A stretch of DNA of 64,000 nucleotides from Mycolicibacterium pyrenivorans (lineage in GTDB: Bacteria; Actinomycetota; Actinomycetes; Mycobacteriales; Mycobacteriaceae), in the NCBI RefSeq assembly GCF_025821625.1, contig NZ_JACKSH010000060.1:48648-112647 (forward strand), in the 5' to 3' direction. This document shows, in pieces, positions 30,522 to 39,896 of the stretch. Within the stretch, counting starts at the first letter, position 1, and every line of letters starts with the position of its first letter. Below the pieces are notes generated by a model. The model was given only the letters and a program-made list of their open reading frames with translations, was not told where the DNA came from and ran no database searches. A program made the position numbers and the translations under genes.

Positions 30522-31231
30522 GGCGCACCCGACTCGTCGGCCTGATCCAGTGCCCGCTCGCGGACGGATCTGACCTCGTACCTGCGCCGGCCGATGGGAA
30601 CGTCGTAGCCGACCCCCTTTTCGAGGATCGCGCCGACGGGGCAGATCTCGACGGCGTAGCGGACCTGCTCGTCCGGCATCGCATCGGCACGTTCGGCGTC
30701 GACCTCGATGCGCGACTCGGCACCGCGGTGGCTGATGCTGAAGATCTTCTCTCCGGCGTCGTCTCGGACGAATTCCACGCAGCGTTGGCAGAAGATGCAG
30801 CGATCCCGTTCCAGCCAGATCCGCTCGGATACGTGATCCCGTTCCCGGTGCGGGAACCGGTACGGGAAGCGGGAGACCAGCATGTCCGCCTCGTAGCCGA
30901 CCGCCTGCAGGGTGCAGCGGCCGCTCTTCTCACAACTCGGGCAGTTGTGATTGCCTTCGGTGAAGAGCAGCTCAACCAGCGCCTTGCGCATGTCCGCGGT
31001 TTCCGGTTCGTCGACCTCGACGGTCATCCCGTCCGAGACGCCTACCGTGCAGGCCGCGACCACCGCACCGTTCACCTTGACCGAGCACACCCGGCAGGTC
31101 CCGAGGCACGGCTTGCCCTCGAGGTAACACAGCGTGGGGATGTACACACCCGCCTCCGCGGCGACGTCGACCAGGACCCGGTTCTGCTCGGTCGTCACGG
31201 CGACTCCGTCGATCTCGATGCGGATGCTCAT
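30518..31231 (-). CDS. hoxU: Hydrogenase diaphorase Fe-S subunit (HoxU)
   Basis: 237 aa from the ATG at 31231. The N-terminal [2Fe-2S] domain has CYLEGKPCLGTCRVCSVKVNG. Then comes the NuoG-type His-Cys cluster motif HNCPSCEKSGRC, and a ferredoxin-like pair CIFCQRCVEFV and EICPVGAI. It relays electrons between HoxF and HoxY. The start overlaps the hoxF stop (ATGA); a 70-residue-longer frame lies within hoxF and was rejected. The stop overlaps hoxY in the same way. Confidence 0.92.
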   Translation of the reverse strand: MSIRIEIDGVAVTTEQNRVLVDVAAEAGVYIPTLCYLEGKPCLGTCRVCSVKVNGAVVAACTVGVSDGMTVEVDEPETADMRKALVELLFTEGNHNCPSCEKSGRCTLQAVGYEADMLVSRFPYRFPHRERDHVSERIWLERDRCIFCQRCVEFVRDDAGEKIFSISHRGAESRIEVDAERADAMPDEQVRYAVEICPVGAILEKGVGYDVPIGRRRYEVRSVRERALDQADESGAP

Positions 31232-33039
31232 GTCGTCCCGTCCGTCTCCAGCTCGGTGAGCGCGTTGCGGTGCCCGGCGAGGGCGGCGTCGACATCGAAC
31301 GAGGGCAGCAGCGTGCCGTCCTGGCTGCACAACCTGCTGCGATAGAGGTCGGGAAACTTCGTCAGCGTCGTCAGGATCGGATTGGCCGCGGTCGCCCCGA
31401 GGCCGCACCGACTGGTCTTCTTCACGAGGGCACCCCAACGGGCCGCGTCGTCCAGGTCCGTCTGCACCGCGGTGCCCGAGATGATCCGCTGCATCTTGTC
31501 GTGGAGATCGACGGTGCCCGCCCTGCAGGGCACGCAGATGCCGCAGGATTCGTCGGCGAAGAACCTGGTGTAGTCCTTGACGCAGTCGAGAAGGTCACGG
31601 GTGGAATCGAAGACGGTGACGGCGCCGTTGCACGGGATGTCCTCGTAGGCGATCCGGCGGCCCGCGTCGGCCTGCACCGAAAGACACTCCCCCGACGGAC
31701 CGCTGATCTGGACGGCGCGAGCGTCGTCCGCGCCGACGAGGGCCAGCACGTCGTCGAGGGTGATGCCCCACTCCACTTCGTAGACCCCGGGCCGGCGGCA
31801 ATCCCCGGCGACACTCAGCAGGCGCGTTCCCGCCGAGGTGGGGGTACCCATACCCCGGAACCACTCGGCACCCTCCGCCGTGACCCGGCTTGCGGCAGCG
31901 AAGGTTTCGACATTGTTCACGCAGGTGGGCCTGCCGAGGTAACCCACCTGGATGGGGTAGGGCGGTTTCAGCCGGGGGGTGCCCCGCTTGCCCTCGCAGG
32001 ACTCGATCAGTGCGGACTCCTCGCCACAGACATAGGCGCCTGCACCCATCTGGATCCGGATGTCGAAATCGAAGCCGGCCTGGCCGCCGATGTCGCGTCC
32101 GAGGAGCCCGCCTTCGCGGAGTTCGCGCAGTTGGCGTTCCAGATATCGCCTGAGATAGACGTACTCGGCTCGCAAATAGACGATCCCGTGCCCGGCACCG
32201 ATCGCATACGCGGCGATGACCATTCCGGTGAAGACGTCCTTCGGGGCCCGGGTCAGCAGCGCCCGGTCCTTGAACGTGCCGGGCTCACCCTCGTCGGCGT
32301 TGCAGATGACGTACTTGTCCGCACCCGGCGCGGCCCGGCACAGGCGCCACTTCAGCCCGGTGGCAAAGCCCGCGCCGCCGTATCCGCGGAGTCCGGACTC
32401 GGTGATCGCGTCGATCGTCTGCTCCGGCGTGCCCGCGAGGCAGCGCTTGAGCGACATCTGGTGGTCGTCCCCGCCGCAGAAGAACACCGGCCCGCCCGTG
32501 TGGACGTTCGACTCCACCAGGCTGTCGACGTAGGCGATGTCATCTTCCGGTAGCCCCGCCGGGTTTGCGATGTCCGCGGCGGCTCGGCCCGCCTTCAACT
32601 GGGCGACGATGTCTGCGACCCGGCCGGGCGTCAAACGGGTGAACACCACGTCATCGAGCAGCATCGCCGGTTCCTGATCGCTGAGTCCGATGCACGGCGT
32701 TTCGAACAGGCCGAACGTCGCCGCCCCATCGGCCCCTCCGAAGCGGACCCCTGTCTCCTGCTCGAGCGCGTCGTGCACCGCCTGGTACCCGAGGTTCTTG
32801 GCGATCACCGTGTTGCTCAGGTAGATCCGGTGCCGCCCCGACGGCCTGGTGTGGAAGAAGTGGTAGAACGATGCGGTCTCAGTGATGTCGCGCGCGGACC
32901 GGTTCAGTGCGTCGGCCATCTGGGGCAGATGCTCATCGGGAATGTGGCCGTACAGGCGCTGGATGTCCCACAGGATGTCGATCAACCGCGTTCCGTCGTA
33001 GTGGAATCGCCGCAGGAGGGCCTCGACGTCAGGGTTCAT
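31228..33039 (-). CDS. hoxF: Hydrogenase diaphorase flavoprotein subunit (HoxF, NuoE-NuoF fusion)
   Basis: 603 aa. Residues 1-150 are a NuoE-like thioredoxin fold, but its [2Fe-2S] site is degraded: SNTVIAKNLG stands where the first cysteine pair should be, and TPCIGLSDQEP keeps only one of the second pair. Residues about 190-600 are NuoF-like, with RGYGGAGFATGLKW and CNADEGEPGTFKDR for NADH and FMN, GAGAYVCGEESALI, then ESCGICVPCRAG and SRCGLG for the [4Fe-4S] cluster. It exchanges electrons with NAD(H). It is the first gene of hoxFUYHW; a possible DosR-like box lies 90 bp upstream. Confidence 0.93.
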   Translation of the reverse strand: MNPDVEALLRRFHYDGTRLIDILWDIQRLYGHIPDEHLPQMADALNRSARDITETASFYHFFHTRPSGRHRIYLSNTVIAKNLGYQAVHDALEQETGVRFGGADGAATFGLFETPCIGLSDQEPAMLLDDVVFTRLTPGRVADIVAQLKAGRAAADIANPAGLPEDDIAYVDSLVESNVHTGGPVFFCGGDDHQMSLKRCLAGTPEQTIDAITESGLRGYGGAGFATGLKWRLCRAAPGADKYVICNADEGEPGTFKDRALLTRAPKDVFTGMVIAAYAIGAGHGIVYLRAEYVYLRRYLERQLRELREGGLLGRDIGGQAGFDFDIRIQMGAGAYVCGEESALIESCEGKRGTPRLKPPYPIQVGYLGRPTCVNNVETFAAASRVTAEGAEWFRGMGTPTSAGTRLLSVAGDCRRPGVYEVEWGITLDDVLALVGADDARAVQISGPSGECLSVQADAGRRIAYEDIPCNGAVTVFDSTRDLLDCVKDYTRFFADESCGICVPCRAGTVDLHDKMQRIISGTAVQTDLDDAARWGALVKKTSRCGLGATAANPILTTLTKFPDLYRSRLCSQDGTLLPSFDVDAALAGHRNALTELETDGTT

Positions 33040-33128
33040 CTGGATGCTCCCATCGATCGTCGATCGCCTAGCCGCTCGCGCATGCCACGGGCCAATGACC
33101 AGTATCCCCGGTCGCCGCGGGATCGGCA

Positions 33129-33142
33129 GGGCCGTTGGTCAC
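33129..33142 (-). promoter_or_regulatory. Possible DosR-like box for the hoxFUYHW operon
   Basis: GGGCCGTTGGTCAC, 8 of 12 half-site positions with a TT centre, 90 bp from the hoxF ATG. A weaker relative (centre near 33094) lies 41 bp closer to the gene. Confidence 0.4.
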
Positions 33143-33168
33143 CATCGCGGGCCCGTCGCCGATCGCGC

Positions 33169-33900
33169 TCACCACCCCCGTCGCTGCGGTGTGGACCCGA
33201 TCAGATGGTCCTTGGCGGCGACGTCGCGGCTGCGGTACACGACGTAGGGCCGGAACAGGTAGCCGATCGGCGCGCTGAACGCGTGCACCAGCCGGGTGAA
33301 CGGCCACAGCGCGAACAGCGCCAGCCCGATCATCACGTGCAGCTGGAAATACAAGGGCGCCTGCACCATCAGGTCACCCCGCGGCTGCAGGATCCAGATC
33401 GACCGGAACCACACGGAGACGGTCTCGCGGTAGTTGTGCTCCTCTCCGAGGACACCGGATCCCAGCGCCGTCGCGCACAGTCCCGCCACGATCGCCGCGA
33501 CGAGCACGACGTACATCAACTTGTCGTTCGCGGTCGTGGCCATGAACACCGGGCCGGTGGTGCGGCGGCGGTAGATCAGCAGCACGATGCCCGTCAGCGT
33601 GGAGATCCCGGCGATCGAGCCCAGGGTCACCGCCTGGACGTGGTAGGCGTGCTGGCTCAACCCCACTGCGTCCGTCCACGTCTGCGGGATCACCAGACCG
33701 ATGAAGTGACCGAAGACGACCACCAGGATGCCGAAGTGGAACATCGGACTGGCGATTCGCAGCAACCTCGACTCGTAGAGTTGCGACGAGCGCGTGGTCC
33801 ACCCGAACTTGTCGTAGCGGTAGCGCCACCAGGTGCCGATGGCGACGATGGCAAGGACGACGTAGGGCACGACGTCCCAGAAGATCTCGCCGGTGGACAT
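33169..33900 (-). CDS. narI: Respiratory nitrate reductase gamma subunit (cytochrome b)
   Basis: 243 aa with five membrane segments. Haem-ligand histidines fall in SPMFHFGILVVVFGHFIGL and PLYFQLHVMIGLALFALWPFTRLVH, the standard NarI pattern. It anchors NarGH to the membrane and passes quinol electrons to NarH. Its ATG follows the narJ stop after one nucleotide. It is the last gene of the nar operon. Confidence 0.95.
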   Translation of the reverse strand: MSTGEIFWDVVPYVVLAIVAIGTWWRYRYDKFGWTTRSSQLYESRLLRIASPMFHFGILVVVFGHFIGLVIPQTWTDAVGLSQHAYHVQAVTLGSIAGISTLTGIVLLIYRRRTTGPVFMATTANDKLMYVVLVAAIVAGLCATALGSGVLGEEHNYRETVSVWFRSIWILQPRGDLMVQAPLYFQLHVMIGLALFALWPFTRLVHAFSAPIGYLFRPYVVYRSRDVAAKDHLIGSTPQRRGW

Positions 33901-33901
33901 G

Positions 33902-34564
33902 TCAGCGGCCCCCTTCGGAGCGCCGCGGCGGCACCGTCAGTGTGAACGGCGCCAGCCCAACCGATTCAGTCGGTGGACCGACCTGCGCCAGCTGCTGGGC
34001 CCGGCGCTCGTCCTGTTCACCGCGGGCAGGAAGGGTCGCGCACACCGCGGCGATGGTGTCGGCATAGGGCGATCGGCGTTCGGTCAGGCTGTCGTGCAGC
34101 ACCCCGATGGGAACCCGGTGCTCGATCAGCAGCCGTCGTCCTGCCACCGGGTCCACGGTCGCGGCGAACTCGAGCACGACCGGAAGATGGTCGGGCGCCT
34201 CGTCGGCGGGCGGGTGGACGCCGGCATCGAGGTAGGCCTGGGTGAACGCATGCATCTCCCGGCCGCGGTTGCGGGTGTCGCCCGCCGTCCAGTAGGTCAG
34301 GTACATCGTCGAGCGACGCCGCAGGTCGAAGGTTTCGACGTACTCGGCCGCCGCCCGCATCGGCGGGGTCGACGCCAGCGCGGTGACGGTTCGGGCCAGC
34401 AGGTCGGCGGCCGGACCGGCCGCGGGTGCCCGCAATTCGTCGACGGTGCGCAGGCGTTCGGTCAGGTGGTCGTCGGGGTAGGCCAGCAGCAGCGAGGCGC
34501 ACTGCCACACCAGCCGATCCTGCAGTGACACCGTGGCGCCGCGGGCACGGTTGAGCAGCCTCAT
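33902..34564 (-). CDS. narJ: Nitrate reductase assembly chaperone
   Basis: 220 aa. The TorD/NarJ-type helical chaperone pattern is visible in LVWQCASLLLAYPDDHL, YVETFDLRRRSTMYLTYWTAGDTRNRG and DHLPVVLEFAA. It is needed for molybdenum cofactor insertion into NarG. It overlaps the narH stop by an ATGA and lies between narH and narI in the canonical order. The C-terminal 50 residues are low in homology and charged. Confidence 0.93.
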   Translation of the reverse strand: MRLLNRARGATVSLQDRLVWQCASLLLAYPDDHLTERLRTVDELRAPAAGPAADLLARTVTALASTPPMRAAAEYVETFDLRRRSTMYLTYWTAGDTRNRGREMHAFTQAYLDAGVHPPADEAPDHLPVVLEFAATVDPVAGRRLLIEHRVPIGVLHDSLTERRSPYADTIAAVCATLPARGEQDERRAQQLAQVGPPTESVGLAPFTLTVPPRRSEGGR

Positions 34565-36204
34565 CGCGGGAACATTTCTCTCGGCACTCCCCTACCGTCC
34601 CAGTTCAGCAGGTTCACCCGGGACGGGCGCTCGGCGTTGGCGGCCATGCCTTCGCCGGTCTGCCGCTGCTTGAGCGCGTTGAACGTCTCCACCGCGACGG
34701 GCACCGGGCCCCCGCTGGCCTCGCCGAACGGACCCGACTCGTACATTCCCGGTCCGCCGTCGAACGACAGCGCACACTCGGTCGCGGTTTCCTCGAGCTG
34801 ATGGCCCTCGTCGGCGTACGCGGTCGGAATAACGTAGCGCTCTTCGTATTTCGCGATCGCCAGCAGCCGGTACATGTCGTACATCTGTTCCTCGGTCATC
34901 CCGACCGACTGCGGGATGTGCGGCTGCGTCTCGCGACCCAGGTTGATGTCACGCATGTACGACCGCATCGCCGCAAGGCGGCGTAGCACCGCTTCGACGG
35001 TGCCGGTATCACCGGCGGTGAACAACCCGGCCAGGTACGCGATCGGGATGCGAAGCGACTCCAGCGCCCCGAACAGGTTGCCGATGTCCTCGCCGTCGTG
35101 CCCGTCACGGCTGACGGCGTCGACCACCGGCGACAGGGGCGGGATGTACCAGACCATCGGCATGGTCCGGTACTCCGGATGCAGTGGAAGGGCCACGCGG
35201 AAGGTGTTGATCAGCGCGTAGACCGGCGATCGCTGCGCGGCCTCGATCCACTCGTCGGAGATGCCTTCGGCCCGGGCAGCAGCGATGACCTCCGGGTCCG
35301 CGGGGTCGAGCAGGATCTGGCGCTGTGCCTCGTACAGGTCGGCGTCGTTCTCCACCGATGCCGCCTCGAGCACCCGGTCCACGTCGTAGAGGACCAGCCC
35401 GATGTAACGCAACCGCCCCACACACGTCTCGGCGCACACGGTGGGCAGCCCGACCTCGACGCGCGGGTAGCAGAACGTGCACTTCTCGGCCTTGCCGGTC
35501 TTGTGGTTGAAGTACACCTTCTTGTAGGGGCAGCCGGACACGCACATCCGCCAGCCGCGGCAGCGATCCTGGTCGACGAGAACGATGCCGTCCTCGGTGC
35601 GCTTGTACATCGCCCCCGACGGGCACGAGGACACACACGACGGGTTCAGGCAGTGCTCGCAGATGCGCGGCAGGTAGAACATGAAGGTCTGCTCGAGTTC
35701 GAGGCGGACCTGCTCGCTCACCTGCTTGAGCACCGGATCGCCCGGCACGATCTCCGGGGAACCGCCGAGGTCGTCGTCCCAGTTCGCCGACCACGACACC
35801 TTCATCGGTTTCCCGCTGATCAGGCTGCGCGGCGGCGCCACCGGCATGTGCTCGCCCAGCGGTGCGGAGGTGAGGTTCTCGTAGTCGTAGGTCCACGGCT
35901 CGTAGTAGTCGTTGATGCTGGGCATTTTCGGATTGGAGAAGATCCGCAACAGCTTGTGTAGCCGGCCGCCGTCGCGCAGCCGCAACCGGCCCCGCTTGTC
36001 GCGCATCCAGCCGCCCCGCCACCGGTCCTGATCCTCGTAGGTGCGCGGATACCCCTGTCCCGGGCGGGTTTCGACGTTGTTGAACCACACGTACTCGGTG
36101 CCCGACCGGTTGGTCCACGCCTGCTTGCAGGTCACCGAACAGGTGTGGCACCCGATGCACTTGTCGAGGTTCATCACCATCGCCATCTGGGCCATCGGTT
36201 TCAT
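34561..36204 (-). CDS. narH: Respiratory nitrate reductase beta subunit (Fe-S)
   Basis: 547 aa from the ATG at 36204 (MKPMAQMAMVMNLDKCIGCH). Four cluster motifs are present: CIGCHTCSVTCKQAW near residue 15, CEHCLNPSCVSSCPSGAM, and CRGWRMCVSGCPYKKVYFNH, where the Trp replaces a Cys and marks the [3Fe-4S] centre, plus CTFCYPRVEVG. It transfers electrons from NarI haem to NarG. Its start overlaps the narG stop by one base (TGATG). A much longer upstream reading in the same frame is antisense-like noise within narG. Confidence 0.95.
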   Translation of the reverse strand: MKPMAQMAMVMNLDKCIGCHTCSVTCKQAWTNRSGTEYVWFNNVETRPGQGYPRTYEDQDRWRGGWMRDKRGRLRLRDGGRLHKLLRIFSNPKMPSINDYYEPWTYDYENLTSAPLGEHMPVAPPRSLISGKPMKVSWSANWDDDLGGSPEIVPGDPVLKQVSEQVRLELEQTFMFYLPRICEHCLNPSCVSSCPSGAMYKRTEDGIVLVDQDRCRGWRMCVSGCPYKKVYFNHKTGKAEKCTFCYPRVEVGLPTVCAETCVGRLRYIGLVLYDVDRVLEAASVENDADLYEAQRQILLDPADPEVIAAARAEGISDEWIEAAQRSPVYALINTFRVALPLHPEYRTMPMVWYIPPLSPVVDAVSRDGHDGEDIGNLFGALESLRIPIAYLAGLFTAGDTGTVEAVLRRLAAMRSYMRDINLGRETQPHIPQSVGMTEEQMYDMYRLLAIAKYEERYVIPTAYADEGHQLEETATECALSFDGGPGMYESGPFGEASGGPVPVAVETFNALKQRQTGEGMAANAERPSRVNLLNWDGRGVPREMFPR

Positions 36205-39200
36205 CAGTACGTCACCTCCTGCGAACGTCGACGGACGACGGTCACCTCGTCGCGCTGGTTCCCGGTGGGACCCAGATAGTTGAAGGCGAACGCGTGCTGG
36301 GCGTATCCGCCCGCGAGGTGGGTGGGCTTGACCAGCAGTCGGGTCAGCGAGTTGTGGATGCCGCCGCGGGTGCCGGTGGTCTCGGTGAGCGGCACGTCGA
36401 TGGTGCGTTCCTGCGCGTGGTAGACGTACACCACGCCGTCGGGCATGCGGTGGGAGACGACAGCCCGGCACACCACGACGCCGTTGCGATTGACGGCCTC
36501 GACCCAGTCGTTGTCGCGCACGGAGATCTTCGCGGCGTCGGCGGGGCTCATCCACATGGTCGGGCCGCCGCGCGAGAGCGAGAGCATGAACAGGTTGTCC
36601 TGGTACTCGGAGTGGATGGACCACTTCGAATGCGGCGTCAGGTAGCGCACCGTGAGACCGACACCGTCGGCCTGCCCGCCGTCCCCCAGCGCGGGCTCAC
36701 CGAACAACCGGGACATGTCCAGCGGCGGCCGGTAGGTGGGCAGTTGCTCGCCGAGTTCCTCGAGCCAGTCGTGGTCGACGTAGAAGTGCATCCGGCCGGT
36801 CAGCGTGTGAAAGGGCTTGAGCTCCTCGATGTTCACGGTGAACGGGGCGTAGCGGCGGCCGCCGGTCTCGCTGCCGGACCATTCCGGGCTGGTGATCACC
36901 GGGACGGGCCGGGCCTGGGTGTCGGCGTAGGTGATGCGGCGTTCCTCGCTGCCCTCGGCGAGGTGCACCAGTGCCCGGCCGGTGCGCTTCTCCAGCTCCC
37001 GGAACCCCTGGACGGCGAGTCGCCCGTTCGAGGTGCCCGACAGCGCGAGGATCACGTCGGCCATCCGCTCGGCCGTCGTGATCGCCGGACGGCCCTCCGC
37101 CGGGCCGGAGTTCATCACGCCGAACTTGCCGCCAAGCTGGGCGACCTCCTCCACCGGATGTGTGGTGACCCCCTTGGTGGTCAGCCCCAGCGTGTCGACG
37201 AGCGGGCCCAGTGCCGCCCACTTGTCGGCGACCGCAGCGTAGTCGCGTTCGACGACCGCGATCGGGCCCATCGTCTTCCCCGGCACCGGAGTCTCCCCCG
37301 TGGTGCGCCAATCATGTTCGACACCACCGGGATACGCCATCGCGCCGGGCGTGTCGTGTTGCAGCACACCGAGAACGGCATCGGTGCGGGTGCCGAGGTG
37401 CCGGGCCGCCAGCGTACTGAATGTCCGGGCGATCGCGCCGAACGCCTCGAAGTCCGAGCGGGTTTCCCACGGCGGATCGATCGCCGGGCTGAACGCGTGG
37501 ATGAACGGGTGCATGTCGGTGCTCGACAGATCGCCCTTCTCGTACCACGTCGCCGCGGGCAGCACGACGTCGGACAGCAGTGTGGTCGACGTCATCCGGA
37601 AGTCGATCGACATCAGCATGTCGACCTTGCCCTCGGGAACGTCGTCCGTCCAGGCGATATCGTTGGGACGCAGTTTTTCCGGGGCCGGGTCGGCCTGCAG
37701 GTTCGACGTGGTGCCCAGCAGATGGCGCAGGAAGTACTCGTTGCCCTTGCTCGACGAGCCGAGCAGGTTGGCCCGCCAGATGTTGAGCACCCGGGGCCAG
37801 TTCCTCGGGTCGTCCGGTTCGGTGACGGCCAGCTTGAGCTCGCCTGCGGCCAGTTGTTCGGCGATGTAGGCGGGGATGTCCCGGCCGGCGGCGCGGGCCT
37901 CGTCGGCGACGTCGAGGCTGGACCGGTCGAACTGCGGATAGAACGGCGTCCACCCCATCGCGACGGCCGAGGCGAGCACATCCATGGTGTGTTTGTCGCG
38001 AAACCTGCCTCGGCCCAACGGGCTTGCCAACGCGTCCGCGCGGTAACCGTCGTAGCGCCACTGGTCGGTGTGGGTGTACCAGTACGACGTGCCCGCCATC
38101 TGCCGCGGCGGCCTGCACCAGTCGGTGCCCATCGCCATCGCTGCCCACCCGGTGACCGGCCGGCACTTCTCCTGGCCGACGTAATGCGCCCAGCCGCCGC
38201 CGTTGCGGCCCATCGACCCGGTGAGCAGCAGCAGCGCCAGCACCGCGCGGTACGTGGCGTCACCGTGGAACCACTGGCAGATGCCGGCCCCCATGATGAT
38301 CATCGAGCGCCCGCCTGACTCTTCGGCGTTGCGCGCGAACTCCTTGGCGATGCGAATGGCTTGTGCGGCGGACACTCCGGTGATCGGCTCCTGCCAGGCC
38401 GGGGTGTAGGGCTCGGTGGCGTCGTCGTAACCGGTGGGCCAGGTGCCGGGCAGGCCCGGCCGGGACACCCCGTAGTGGGCGAGCATCAGGTCGAACACCG
38501 TGCACACCAGGCGTCCGCCGACCTCCCGTACCGGCACACCGCGCGCCAGTGTCTCGCCGTGCCCGTCGATCGTGTCGAACCGCGGCAGGTGCACCACCGC
38601 CGTCGGCCCGTCGGGGCGCGACACCGTCAGCGCAGGCACCAGGTCGCCGAGTTCGAGGTTCCACTTGCCGACGCCGTCGTCGCCGTAGCGGAACCCGAGC
38701 GAACCCTTGGGCACTACGACGTCGTCGGTCGCGCCGTCGAGCAGGACCGGCTTGAACGCCGCGTTCTCGGTGTTGGCGACGGACCCGCCGAGGTCGGCCG
38801 CCGTGAGATTCTTTCCCGGCACGAGCACGCCGTCGCGGTCCTCGAGCTTGACCAGAAACGGCAGATCTGTGTACTGCCGCACGTAGTCCACGAAGAACGG
38901 GATCCGGTTGCGCACGAAGCATTCCGAGAGGATCACGTGGCCCATCGCCATCGCCAGGGCGCCGTCGGTGCCCGCCGCGCAGGGCATCCACTCGTCGGCG
39001 AACTTGGTGTTGTCGGCGTAGTCGGGGCTCACGCTGACGACCTTGGTGCCGCGATAACGCACCTCGGCCATCCAGTGCGCGTCGGGGGTGCGGGTGACCG
39101 GGACGTTCGAGCCCCACATCATCAGGTACGACGCGTCCCACCAGTCCCCGGATTCCGGGACGTCGGTCTGGTCGCCGAACACCTGCGGCGAGGCCACCGG

Positions 39201-39896
39201 CAGGTCGGCGTACCAGTCGTAGAACGACGTCATCACGCCACCGAGCAACTCGACGAACCGGGACCCGGCGGCGAAGGACACCATCGACATCGCCGGGATC
39301 GGCGAGAAGCCGGCCACCCGGTCCGGTCCGTACTCCTTGATCGTGTGCACGTGCGCGGCCGCGATCATCTCGGTGGCCTCGGCCCACGTCACCCGCACCA
39401 GCCCACCCTTGCCGCGGGCCTGCTGGTAGCGCCGCCGTCGGTCGGGGTCGGCCTGGATGTCGGCCCAGGCCAGGACGGGGTCACCCAGCCGGGCCCGTGC
39501 CTGCCGGTACATCTCGACCAGTACGCCGCGCGCGTAGGGATAGCGCACCCGCGTGGGCGAATACGTGTACCAGGAGAACGCGGCGCCGCGCGGACAGCCG
39601 CGGGGTTCGTACTCGGGTCTGTCGGGCCCCACCGACGGGTAGTCGGTCTCCTGGGTCTCCCAGGTGATGATGCCGTCCTTGACGTAGACCTTCCACGAGC
39701 ACGACCCGGTGCAGTTGACGCCGTGGGTCGACCGGACCACCTTGTCGTGGCTCCACCGGTCCCGGTAGAACACGTCGCCCTCGCGGCCGCCGCGCCGGGT
39801 GACGGTACGCAGGTCGTCGGAGATCTCACCGGGGGTGAAGAACCTGGCACTGCGGCCGAGCAACGCCTCGATCGGGCCGCCGGTCTGCCCGCTCAC
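36204..39896 (-). CDS. narG: Respiratory nitrate reductase alpha subunit (molybdopterin)
   Basis: 1230 aa, the usual NarG length, from the GTG at 39896. The N-terminal HGVNCTGSCSWKVYVKDG holds the His/Cys ligands of the FS0 cluster. YLMMWGSNVPVTRTPDAHW is the region that carries the aspartate ligand of molybdenum in NarG. It reduces nitrate to nitrite facing the cytoplasm. The GTG overlaps the narK stop (GTGA). The operon order is narK-G-H-J-I, all with overlaps or 1-nt gaps. Very high confidence. Confidence 0.96.
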   Translation of the reverse strand: MSGQTGGPIEALLGRSARFFTPGEISDDLRTVTRRGGREGDVFYRDRWSHDKVVRSTHGVNCTGSCSWKVYVKDGIITWETQETDYPSVGPDRPEYEPRGCPRGAAFSWYTYSPTRVRYPYARGVLVEMYRQARARLGDPVLAWADIQADPDRRRRYQQARGKGGLVRVTWAEATEMIAAAHVHTIKEYGPDRVAGFSPIPAMSMVSFAAGSRFVELLGGVMTSFYDWYADLPVASPQVFGDQTDVPESGDWWDASYLMMWGSNVPVTRTPDAHWMAEVRYRGTKVVSVSPDYADNTKFADEWMPCAAGTDGALAMAMGHVILSECFVRNRIPFFVDYVRQYTDLPFLVKLEDRDGVLVPGKNLTAADLGGSVANTENAAFKPVLLDGATDDVVVPKGSLGFRYGDDGVGKWNLELGDLVPALTVSRPDGPTAVVHLPRFDTIDGHGETLARGVPVREVGGRLVCTVFDLMLAHYGVSRPGLPGTWPTGYDDATEPYTPAWQEPITGVSAAQAIRIAKEFARNAEESGGRSMIIMGAGICQWFHGDATYRAVLALLLLTGSMGRNGGGWAHYVGQEKCRPVTGWAAMAMGTDWCRPPRQMAGTSYWYTHTDQWRYDGYRADALASPLGRGRFRDKHTMDVLASAVAMGWTPFYPQFDRSSLDVADEARAAGRDIPAYIAEQLAAGELKLAVTEPDDPRNWPRVLNIWRANLLGSSSKGNEYFLRHLLGTTSNLQADPAPEKLRPNDIAWTDDVPEGKVDMLMSIDFRMTSTTLLSDVVLPAATWYEKGDLSSTDMHPFIHAFSPAIDPPWETRSDFEAFGAIARTFSTLAARHLGTRTDAVLGVLQHDTPGAMAYPGGVEHDWRTTGETPVPGKTMGPIAVVERDYAAVADKWAALGPLVDTLGLTTKGVTTHPVEEVAQLGGKFGVMNSGPAEGRPAITTAERMADVILALSGTSNGRLAVQGFRELEKRTGRALVHLAEGSEERRITYADTQARPVPVITSPEWSGSETGGRRYAPFTVNIEELKPFHTLTGRMHFYVDHDWLEELGEQLPTYRPPLDMSRLFGEPALGDGGQADGVGLTVRYLTPHSKWSIHSEYQDNLFMLSLSRGGPTMWMSPADAAKISVRDNDWVEAVNRNGVVVCRAVVSHRMPDGVVYVYHAQERTIDVPLTETTGTRGGIHNSLTRLLVKPTHLAGGYAQHAFAFNYLGPTGNQRDEVTVVRRRSQEVTY

